64,000 nt of DNA from Chrysogorgia sp. JL179-B06 (lineage: Eukaryota > Cnidaria > Anthozoa > Scleralcyonacea > Chrysogorgiidae). Each line of letters begins with the position of its first letter. Position 1 is the first letter of the stretch. Shown here piece by piece: positions 55,291-64,000 of this stretch. Under the pieces are notes generated by a model. It made no database searches. It saw only the letters and a program-made list of their open reading frames with translations, and was not told where the DNA came from. The translations under genes were made by a program, and so were the position numbers. Location of the stretch: positions 320,001-384,000 of the forward strand of contig JAYKKM010000227.1 in NCBI GenBank assembly GCA_035772405.1. Reading direction: 5' to 3'.

Positions 55291-55802
55291 AGTAACATAA
55301 CTTTTATTCAAGAAGAGTAATATCCAGCATATAATATGTATGTGTGTACGTGTACTGTATATACATGTATGTATATGTATAACACATACTGTAATATAAT
55401 ACCATGATTACCTCGGACTTTTTTTTCTAACTGTACAATTTATATCCAAATTACCTCATTTAGTAAGCATGAAACCACTAATTTTCCCTAGTTTGGAAGA
55501 AAGATGCACAAGCAAAAGTCAAAGGATGGTTTTCATTTCCAAAATACAATAATTTCAATCAATAAAATTATATTTCATCGGTAATTATGGTATTATGAAC
55601 TAATATCATGACATGTTATCATGAAATTAGTGAATAAATATCCTATGGCCATCTGGATTTTCACAATTAAATCCTCCCTTGGACATTTAAACACTAATTT
55701 CCATCATGTCATGGTATTCAATTATAATAAACAATGTAAATAATTTGAACACCATAAGGCTGCATTCAGACTTAAGTGTCCATGCAGCCTGGCAAGCACT
55801 AT

Positions 55803-55946
55803 CCTGCGTGGCAGGCGTTACGTTTGGGGGAGCGCGCGGAGTTGGGGGCGGGGCGGAAAATGGGAAGGCGAAAGTAACTTTCGCCTCTCCATTTTCCCGC
55901 GCCCCCAATTCCGCCCGCCCCCCAAACGTAACGCCTGCCACGCAGG
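55803..55946. repeat. GC-rich palindrome, arms about 70 bp, no spacer
   Basis: CCTGCGTGGCAGGCGTTACG...GGCGAAAGT meets ACTTTCGCC...CGTAACGCCTGCCACGCAGG with few mismatches, in an otherwise AT-rich stretch. It sits in the 3'-3' spacer between the two convergent genes of Kolobok-2. Confidence 0.9.
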
Positions 55947-56080
55947 CTAGGAAAGTACGAGAATAAAGTTGTTCAGACTGGTATTTGTTCCCAGTGTGAG
56001 AGTCATATGTCTAGAATTAGTGCCTATATTGTGTAGTAACCAGACACAAAAACCTGAATGCAGCCAGTAACAACATAAAA

Positions 56081-57240
56081 TTATGACCTATTTTTATATC
56101 CAGTATATTTGCCATCTGGAGATGGGTAATGTTTCCTAATTCTCCAAACAGAACATGATGGTATAACAATACGATGTCCCTTTCCTAAATGACCATGCTG
56201 CCACATGACATATTGCCTGTAGGCAGCATGCCTCATTGCTTTGTCATACACTGGCGTGAATACATACGTATCTGCTAAACTCCGTATGGCAGTTGATATG
56301 TTATCTGAATCAATGCAAATGTTAGCAAAGGAATCAGTTTGGCTTCGGCAATGTCTTCTCTCTTCACAGCAGACTCTTTCTTTGTCTGAAGGCATTTCTG
56401 TGCAGTGGCCACAAACACAAAATGATGGCACTGGCATTGTCACAAATCCTGGATCACGGTTTCCTCCAGTTCCTGGCTGATTTGCAATCAAATCATTTAA
56501 AAGTAGCCTTCTTGATGTGAATGCAACCACAGCAAACTGAAGAAGCTTCTCACGATCTAAGTTCTTTAGAATATCCTATTTAAACAATAAAAAATCTTAA
56601 GCATGCATAGATAAAGACATAATGCATAGATAAAATGTATGTTACATGTCATGTCAAAAACATACACATTTGTAAATTACCTCAACAGAAGGTTCGTTTT
56701 GCCTATCAGGTTCGCAAGTTGTCATGTTAGGTGCAATTTCTGACATCACCTTTTTAAAATATTAAAACAAAGATGAGAATACATGTATTTTTCACTCAAT
56801 TATACAGCTTAAATTATATAATATCTGTTTTGAGTACATACGAACCTTATTCGTGCAAGGATTTTTCGCTGTGCCACACTTGCAATTGCAACCACATTTT
56901 AAATTGTACCCTTTGCAAGGACAACCTCTTCGTTTCCCTGCGCTTTCCTTTAGTGGCATGCTGCACTTAGATTTACAAGTGCAACCTGGGAGTGATTCAA
57001 GACCCTATAAATTTAATACAAAACAACGAATATTGTTAGTGTTACGATTATATTTTTTTAATACTTAACACTATAAGCTAATATCTCTCAAATAACATTT
57101 TAAAATAGTTTTATAATTACCTCTTCTCCATCTTCTGTATGTATATCTGCTATATCATTTTCCACTGCCTCGCTACTATCTGAATTATCGCCATCGGTTA
57201 ACATTTCGAGCAGTAATTTCGTGCCACTTGCCTTTCGCAT
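56081..57240 (-). CDS. P2X7-C-terminal (ballast)-type protein with Cys-rich leader, carried by Kolobok-2
   Basis: Four exons (57240-57121, 57004-56846, 56749-56681, 56575-56081), all phase 0 with clean GT-AG junctions, give 280 residues without a stop. Exon 1 is acidic (MRKASGTKLLLEMLTDGDNS...). Exon 2 is a CXC-like Cys cluster: CTCKSKC, GCPCKGYNLKCGCNCKCG, PCTNK. Exon 4 carries FCVCGHCTEMPSDKERVCCE, TAIRSLADTYVF, MRHAAYRQYVMWQHGHLGKG and RIVIPSCSVWRIRKHYPSPD, ending KYTGYK. This is the zinc-binding Cys-rich fold of the P2X7 receptor C-terminus, without any channel or membrane segment. The partner transposase is broken while this frame is intact, which hints at retained function or a later death of the transposase. 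It lies tail-to-tail with the transposase. Two inverted CCAAT boxes (57450, 57482) sit upstream. Function unknown. Confidence 0.88.
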
Positions 57241-57547
57241 ATAATTTAAGGAACATCTGTGCCCGCGGTATCAGACAGGCGGCGATCTGGTCACATGGTG
57301 CGCTGCGGAGAGCCTTTTGCGTTCTCGTCTTTCATGACCGAGTAGCACTAGTTACTCGGGTCCATGGATTAATAGGATAATCCACCTCATTAACGAGCAC
57401 ACCCCTAAGAATCGCGGGCGCATAAAAACAAATACTCGCTTCTGATTGGTTCATAATTAATTTATGCGTGAATACTCGTCGCTGATTGGTTGAGAGATCC
57501 TCTATTATGAATAATAATAATAATATATATATATAACTACTCAGTAA
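57241..57547. other. Upstream region of the P2X7-type gene
   Basis: Two direct copies of AxTACTCGxxxCTGATTGGTT (about 57434-57459 and 57470-57493), each an inverted CCAAT box when read toward the minus-strand gene. These could be promoter elements; this is inferred from motif and position only. Confidence 0.35.
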
Positions 57548-58110
57548 CAATAAAAGTAATTTTTAGTGTAATTAACTTCTGTAGCATTAATATGGCATAA
57601 AATGCCATTGCAATTGTTTACTAAATAAATAAAGTGAGAATATCGTTATTAATGACAACCTTATTTTAAATTATCAAATGTACTTAATTGTACTACAGAA
57701 TCCGTTGAAATCCAATCCGGTATTGCACTCACAATAAAAGTAATTTTCAGTAGAATTAATTTGTGTAGAATTAATATGGCACAAAGAACCATTGTAATTG
57801 TTTGCTAAAGGAATTAAGTTAGAATAAAGTAATTATTGAAAAAGCCTTCTATTAAATTATCAAATATACTTACTTGTACTATTGATTTATTTTCCATCAA
57901 ATCCGGTATTGCATGCACAATAAAAGATATTTTCAATATAATTAACTTCTGTATCATTAATATTGCATAAAAACCAATGCAATTGTTTTCTAAAGAAATA
58001 AAGAGAGAATAAAGTTAGTATGGAAAAAGTCTTGTATTAAATTATCAAATGTATTTAATTGTACTATAGAATTCATTGCCATCAAATCCGGTATTGCAAT
58101 GACAATAAAA
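57548..58110. repeat. Satellite A, about 185-bp units (three copies)
   Basis: Units start near 57548, 57731 and 57917 with ACAATAAAAG-AATTTT and contain GTAGxATTAATATxGCA, AATTGTTTxCTAAA-AATAAAG and AAATTATCAAATxTACTTA-TTGTACTA. The fourth start (58101) merges into satellite B. Confidence 0.85.
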
Positions 58111-59929
58111 GCAATTTACAGAGGTTTATTTATTACCAATTTTGTTTGTTTTAAGGTCCTCAGCTTCATTGGCTGGGGCACTCTTTAAATTTTGCGTTAA
58201 AGCAATTTGTTCTGCATGTACTTGGAGTTTGTTCCTCATGTAAGGTTTATTTATCACCAACTTTGTTTAGTTTACGGTCCTCACCTGCATTGGCTGTGGC
58301 ACTGTTTTAACCTTAGGGTTAAAGCAATTTGTTCTCCATATATTTGGAGTTTGTTCCTCATGTGAGATTTATTTATTACCAACTTGTTTGGTTTAAGGTC
58401 CTCAGCTTCATTGGCTGGGGCACTGTTTTAACCTTAGGGTTAAAGGAATTTGTTCCCCATGTATTTGGAGTTTATTCCTCATGCGAGGTTTATTTATTAC
58501 CAACATTGTTTGGTTTAAGGTCCTCACCTTCATTGGCTGGGGCACTGTTTTAACCTTAGTGTTAAAGCAATTTGTTCTCCATGTACATGTATTTGGAGTT
58601 TGTTCCTCATCCGAAGTTTATTTATTACCAACTTTGCTTGGTTTAAGGTCCTCACCTTCATTGGCTGGGGCACTGTTTTAACCTTGGCGTTAAGCAATTT
58701 GTTCTTCGTGTACATGTATTTGGAGTTAGTTCCTCATGCGAAGTTTATTTATTACAAACTTTGTTTGGTTTAAGGTCCTCACCTTCATTGGCTGGGGCAC
58801 TGTTTTAACCTTAGGGTTAAAGCAATTTGTTCTCCATGTATTTGGAGTTTGTTCCGCATGCGAAGTCTATCTATTGCCAACTTTGTTTAGTTTAAGGTCC
58901 TCAGCTTCATTGGCTGGGGCACTGTTTTAATTTTAGGGTTAAAGCAATTTGTTCTCCGTATATTTGGAGAATTTGGCTGGGGCACTGTTTTTGGCTGGGC
59001 CACTGTATTTGGAGAAATTGGCTGGGGCACTGTTATAACCTTAGAGTTAAAGCAATTTGTTCTCCATGTATTTGGTGTTTGTTCCTCATGTGAGGTTTAT
59101 TTATTACCAACTTTGTTTGGTTTTAGGTCCTCAGCTTAATTGGCTGGCACACTGTTTTAATCTTAGGGTTAAGCAATTTCTTCTCCATGTATTTGGAGTT
59201 TGTGCCTCATGTGAGGTTAAAACAGCTTTGTTTTAACACAACTTTATTTGCTTTAAGTTCCTCATCTTCATTGGCTGGCGCACTGTTTTAAACTTAGGGT
59301 TAAAGCAATTTGTTCTCCGTGTATTTGGAGTTTGTTCCTCATGTGAGGTTTGTTTATTACAAACTTTGTTTGGTTTAAGGTCCTCAGCTTCATTGGCTCG
59401 CGCACTGTTTTAACCTTAGGGTTAAAGTAATTTGTTCTCCATGTATTAGGAGTTTTTTTCGCATGTGAGGTTTACTTATTACCAACTTTGTTTAGTTTAA
59501 CGTCCTCACCTTGATTGGCTGGTGCACTGGTTTAAACTGAGGTTAGAGCAATTTGTTCTCCATGTATTTGGAGTTTGTTCCTCATGTGAGGTTTATTTTT
59601 AACAACTTTCTTTAGTTTAAGGTCCTCACCTTCATTGGCTGGTGCACTGTTTTAAAGTTAGGGTAAAGCAATTTGTTTTTCATGTATTTGGAGTTTGTTC
59701 CACATGTGAGGTTTATTTATTACCAACTTTGTTTGGTTTAAGGTCCTTACCTTCATTGGCTGGTGCACTGTTTTAAACTTAGGGTAAAGCAATTTGTTCT
59801 CATGTATTTGGAGTTTGTTCCTCGTGTGAGTTAAAACAGCTTTGTTTTAACACAATTTTTTTTGTTTTAAGTCCTCAGCTTCATTGGCTGGGGCACTGTT
59901 TTAACCTATGGTTAAAGCAATTTGGCATA

Positions 59930-60445
59930 AAATACCATTGTATTGTTTGCTCAATAAATAAAGTGAGAATATCGTTATTATTGAAAATGATTATTTTAAA
60001 TTATCAAATGTACTTAATTGTACTACTAAATTCGTTGCAATCTAATCCCGTATTGCACTGACAATAAAAGAAATTTTCAGTAGAATTAACTTGTGTAGAA
60101 TTAATATGGCACAAAGAACCATTGTAATTGTTTGCCAAAGGTATTCAGTAAGAATAAAGTAATTATTGAAAAAGCCTTATATTAAATTATCAAATATACT
60201 TACTTGTGCTATTGACTTCTTCTCCTTCAAATCCGGTATTGCAGGCACAATAAAAGTAATTTTCAATATAATTAACTTCTGTATCATTAATATTGTATAA
60301 AAACCAATGCAATTGTTTGCTTAAGAAATAAAGTGAGAATAACGTTAGTATGGAAAAAGCCTTCTATTAAATTATCAAATATACTTACTTGTACTATAGA
60401 ATTCATTGCCATCAAATCAGGTATTGCAATGACAATAAAAGCAAT
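59930..60445. repeat. Satellite A block re-inserted within satellite B
   Basis: Three more 185-bp A units (starts near 60060, 60246, 60431 plus a partial at 59930) repeat the order seen at 57548-58110, including the same final merge into B. The A3-to-B transition is thus duplicated as a block, about 2.3 kb apart. Confidence 0.85.
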
Positions 60446-61689
60446 TTACAGAGGTTTATTGATTACCAATTTTGTTTGGTTTGAGCTCCTCGGCTTCATT
60501 GGCTGGTGCGTTGTTTTAACCTTAGGATTAAAGCAATTTGTTCTCCATGTATTTGGAGAACTTGGCTGGGGCAGTGTTTTAACATTAGGGTTAAACAATT
60601 TGTTCTCCATCTATTTGGAGTTTGTTCGTCATGTAAGGTTTATTTATCACCAACTTTGTTTAGTTTACGGTCCTCACCTGCATTGGTTGTGGCACTCTTT
60701 TAACCTTGGCGTTAAGCAATTGTTCTTCGTGTACATGTATTTGGAGTTTGTTCCTCATGCGAAGTTTATTTATAACCAACTTTGTTTGGTTTAAGGTCCT
60801 CACCTTCATTGGCTCAGGCACTGTTTTAACCTTGGGGTTAAACAATTTGTTTTTCCATGTATTTGGAGAACTTGGCTGGGCACTGTTTTTGGCTGGGGCA
60901 CTGTATTTGGAGAAATTGGCTGGGGCACTGTATTTGGAGAAATTGTCTGGGGCACTGTATTTGGAAAATTGGCTGGGGCACTGTTTTAACATTAGGGTTA
61001 AAGAAATTTGTTCTCCGTGTATTTGGAGTTTGTTCCTCATTTGAGGTTTATTTATCACCAACTTTGTTTAGTTTAAGGTCTTCAGTTTCATTAGCTGGGG
61101 TACTGTTTTAACCTTAGGTTTAAAGCAATTTGTTCTGCATGTATTTGGAGTGTTAAAGCAATTTGTTCTGCATGTATTTAGAGAACTTGGCTGGGGCACT
61201 GTATTTGGAGAAATTAGCTGGAGCACTGTATTTGGAGAAATTAGCTGGGGCACTGTTTTAACCTTAGGGTTAAACAATTTGTTCTCCATCTATTTGGAGT
61301 TTGTTCGTCATGTAAGGTTTATTTATCACCAACTTTGTTTAGTTTACGGTCCTCACCTGCATTGGCTGTGGCACTCTTTTAACCTTGGCGTTAAGCAATT
61401 GTTCTTTGTGCACATGTATTTGGAGTTTGTCCCTCATGTGAGGTTTATTTATTACAACTTTGTTTAGTTTAAGGTCCCCAGCTTCATTGGCTGGGGCACT
61501 GTTTTAACCTTAGGGTTAAAGCAATTTGTTCTCCATGTATTTGGAGAAGTTGGCTGGGGCACTGTTTTAACCTTAGGGTTAAAGCAATTTGTTTTCCATG
61601 TATTTGGAGTTTGTTCCTCATGTGAGGTTTATTTATTACAAACTTTGTTTGGTTTAAAGTCCTCAGCTTCATTGGCTAGGGCACTGTTT

Positions 61690-62190
61690 TAACCTTAGGG
61701 TTAAGCAATTGTTCTCCATGTATTTGGAGATTGTTCCTCATGTGAGGTTTATTTATTACCAACTTTGTTTGGTTTAAGGTCCTCGGCTTCATTGGCTGGT
61801 GCGTTGTTTTAACCTTAGGGTGAATGCAATTTGTTCTCCATGTATATGGAGTTTGTTCCTCATGTGAGGTTTATTTATTACCAACTTTCTTTGGTTTTAG
61901 GTCCTCAGCTTCATTGGCTGGCGCACTGTTTTAACCTTAGGGTTAAGCAATTGTTCTTCGTGTACATGTATTTGGAGTTTGTTCCTCATGTGAAGTTTCT
62001 TTATTACCAACTTTGTTTGTTTACGCTCCTCACCTTCATTGGCTGGGGCACTGTTTTAACCTTAGGATTAAAGCAATTTGTTCTCCATGTACATGTATTT
62101 GGAGCTTGTTCCTCATGCGAAGTTTATTTATTACCAACTTTGCTTGGTTTAAGGTCCTCACCTTCATTTGCTGGGGCACTGTTTTAACCT
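61690..62190. repeat. Higher-order duplicate in satellite B (partner 63485-64000)
   Basis: The run of variant units from CTTAGGGTTAAGCAATTGTT (61694) to GGCGTTAAGCAATT (62205) recurs almost identically from 63489 to the window end, offset about 1795 bp. The same unusual variants (GTATATGGAG, GTTTACGCTCCTC, CATTTGCTGG) occur in the same order. Confidence 0.85.
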
Positions 62191-64000
62191 TGGCGTTAAG
62201 CAATTGTTCTTCGTGTACATGTATTTGAAGTTTGTTCCTCATGTGAAGTTTCTTTATTACCAACTTTGTTTAGTTTACGGTCCTCATCTGCATTGGCTGT
62301 GGCACTGTTTTAACCTTAGTGTTAAAGCCATTCGTTCTCCATGTACATGTACTTAGAGTTTGTTCCTCATGCGAAGTTTATTTATTACCAACTTTGTTTA
62401 GTTTAAGGTCCTCAGCTTCATTGGCTGGGGCACTGTTTTAACCTTAGGGTTAAAGCAATTTGTTCTCCATGTATTTGGAGAAATTGGCTGGGGCACTGTT
62501 TTAACCTTAGGGTTAAAGCAATTTGTTTTCCATGTATTTGGAGTTTGTTCCTCATGTGAGGTTTATTTATTACAAACTTTGTTTGGTTTAAAGTCCTCAG
62601 CTTCATTGGCTGGGGCACTGTTTTAACCTTGGGGTTAACAATTTGTTCTCCATTTGTTTGGAGAAATTGGCTGGGGCACTGTTTTAACCTTAGGGTTAAA
62701 GCAATTTGTTCTCCATGTATTTGGAGTTTGTTCCTCATGTGAGGTTTATTTATTACCAACTTTGTTTAGTTTAAGGTCCTCAGCTTCATTGGCTGGGGCA
62801 CTATCTTAACCTTAGGGTTAAAGCAATATGTTCTCCATGTATTTGTAGTTTGTTCCGCATGTGAATTTTCTTCATTACCAACTTCGTTTAGTTTACGGTC
62901 CTCACCTGCATTGGCTGTGGCACTGTTTTAACCTTAGTGTTAAAGCCATTCGTTCTCCATGTACATGTACTTAGAGTTTGTTCCTCATGCGAAGTTTATT
63001 TATTACCAACTTTGTTTAGTTTAAGGTCCTCAGCTTCATTGGCTGGGGCACTGTTTTAACCTTAGGGTTAAACCAATTTGTTCTGCATGTATTTGGAGAA
63101 ATTGGCTGGGGCACTGTTTTAACCTTAGGGTTAAAGCAATTTGTTTTCCATGTATTTGGAGTTTGTTCCTCATGTGAGGTTTATTTATTACAAACTTTGT
63201 TTGGTTTAAAGTCCTCAGCTTCATTGGCTGGGGCACTGTTTTAACCTTAGGGTGAATGCAATTTGTTCTCCATGTATATGGAGTTTGTTCCTCATGTGAG
63301 GTTTATTTATTACCAACTTTCTTTGATTTAAGGTCGTCAGCTTCATTGGCTGGTACGTTGTTTTAACCTTAGGGTTAATGCAATTTGTTCTCCATGTATT
63401 TGGAGTTTGTTCCACATATGAGGTTTATTTATTACCAACTTTGTTAGTTTAAGATCCTCACATTCATTGGCCGGGGCACTGTTTTAACCTTAGGGTTAAG
63501 CAATTGTTCTCCATGTATTTGGAGATTGTTCCTCATGTGAGGTTTATTTATTACCAACTTTGTTTGGTTTAAGGTCCTCGGCTTCATTGACTGGTGCCTT
63601 GTTTTAACCTTAGGGTGAATGCAATTTGTTCTCCATGTATATGGAGTTTGTTCCTCATGTGAGGTTTATTTATTACCAACTTTCTTTGGTTTTAGGTCCT
63701 CAGCTTCATTGGCTGGCGCACTGTTTTAACCTTAGGGTTAAGCAATTGTTCTTCGTGTACATGTATTTGGAGTTTGTTCCTCATGTGAAGTTTCTTTATT
63801 ACCAACTTTGTTTGTTTACGCTCCTCACCTTCATTGGCTGGGGCACTGTTTTAACCTTAGGATTAAAGCAATTTGTTCTCCATGTACATGTATTTGGAGC
63901 TTGTTCCTCATGCGAAGTTTATTTATTACCAACTTTGCTTGGTTGAAGGTCCTCACCTTCATTTGCTGGGGCACTGTTTTAACCTTGGCGTTAAGCAATT

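Larger units (their letters stand above)
52916..57240. mobile_element. Second Kolobok relic (coding extent)
   Basis: A Kolobok-type transposase pseudogene (plus) and an intact P2X7-ballast-type gene (minus) face each other tail-to-tail, the same plan as the element at 29.6-37.1 kb. I could not find TTAA-bounded TIRs: the left end runs into hairpins and the right into AT-rich sequence before the satellite field, so limits are given by coding content. The transposase is of a different subgroup from Kolobok-1 (GDGQMDSPGH rather than GDGRHDSMGH; LESYHS rather than LEAFHS), so this is not a copy of the first element. Confidence 0.75.
58111..64000. repeat. Satellite B, about 122-bp units, runs to the window end
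   Basis: Roughly 40 units follow the pattern GAGGTTTATTTATTACCAAC, TTTGTTTGGTTTAAGGTCCT, CAGCTTCATTGGCTGGGGCA, CTGTTTTAACCTTAGGGTTA, AAGCAATTTGTTCTCCATGT, ATTTGGAGTTTGTTCCTCATGT. Some carry an extra TACATG (about 129 bp). Short 27-bp subunits (TTGGCTGGGGCACTGTATTTGGAGAAA) are amplified at 58965-59030, 60880-60990 and 61185-61260. Each unit contains an inverted CCAAT box and a TTAACCTTAGGGTTAA near-palindrome. All long open frames here are repeat artefacts. Confidence 0.92.

Noticed and set aside
58329..63946. Many open frames of 60-150 codons on both strands
   Set aside because: All are read-through of satellite B units; they repeat with the monomer and occur in both orientations.

Overview
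The window looks like accessory DNA from an invertebrate animal, most likely a cnidarian. It is AT-rich, has spliced genes with GT-AG introns, and carries microsatellites, fold-back hairpins, MITEs, several non-LTR retrotransposon remnants, a 5S-rRNA-derived SINE and DNA transposons of kinds familiar from cnidarians (Kolobok, Crypton). The cnidarian call is inference from family content. I found no ordinary host housekeeping gene; nearly everything recognisable is mobile or virus-like.

Layout. 0-15.7 kb: broken non-LTR reverse transcriptases (1-1.6, 10.2-10.7, 12.6-14.4 and 14.9-15.6 kb) mixed with hairpins, MITEs and a telomere-like minisatellite at 9.6 kb. 15.7-18.3 kb: a 2.56-kb element with terminal inverted repeats of about 320 bp, holding a decayed FEN/PIN-nuclease-like plus CXC-type gene whose middle is inverted in place. 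18.3-24 kb, minus strand: a PIF1-type helicase pseudogene and, upstream, a roughly 1000-residue unrecognised protein with SAP-like and C2H2-like C-terminal pieces and a single frameshift. 25-29.2 kb: a MITE, a tRNA-like sequence, a 5S-derived SINE and a Crypton (tyrosine recombinase) pseudogene.

29.56-37.12 kb is a well-bounded 7.56-kb Kolobok transposon (TTAA duplication, 34-bp TIRs). It holds an 11-exon THAP transposase gene on the minus strand and, tail-to-tail with it, an intact 3-exon gene for a protein with a P2X7-C-terminal ('ballast')-type domain. A second Kolobok relic at 52.9-57.2 kb, from a different subgroup, has the same plan: a decayed transposase convergent with an intact 4-exon P2X7-ballast/Cys-rich gene. 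This repeated pairing is the most interesting biology here.

37.5-48.6 kb: TTAA MITEs, a fold-back, and two blocks of small, very AT-rich, intronless ORFs on both strands (39.0-41.1 and 46.2-48.6 kb) that look virus-like. One ORF begins exactly like the histone H3 tail. 48.6-50.4 kb: the 5' part of a non-LTR element (SAP plus SGNH-esterase ORF1) that is broken and inverted in its middle. 51.6-52.5 kb: an inverted second copy of the element at 5.9-6.9 kb. 57.5-64 kb (window end): a satellite field of roughly 185-bp and 122-bp units with higher-order duplications.
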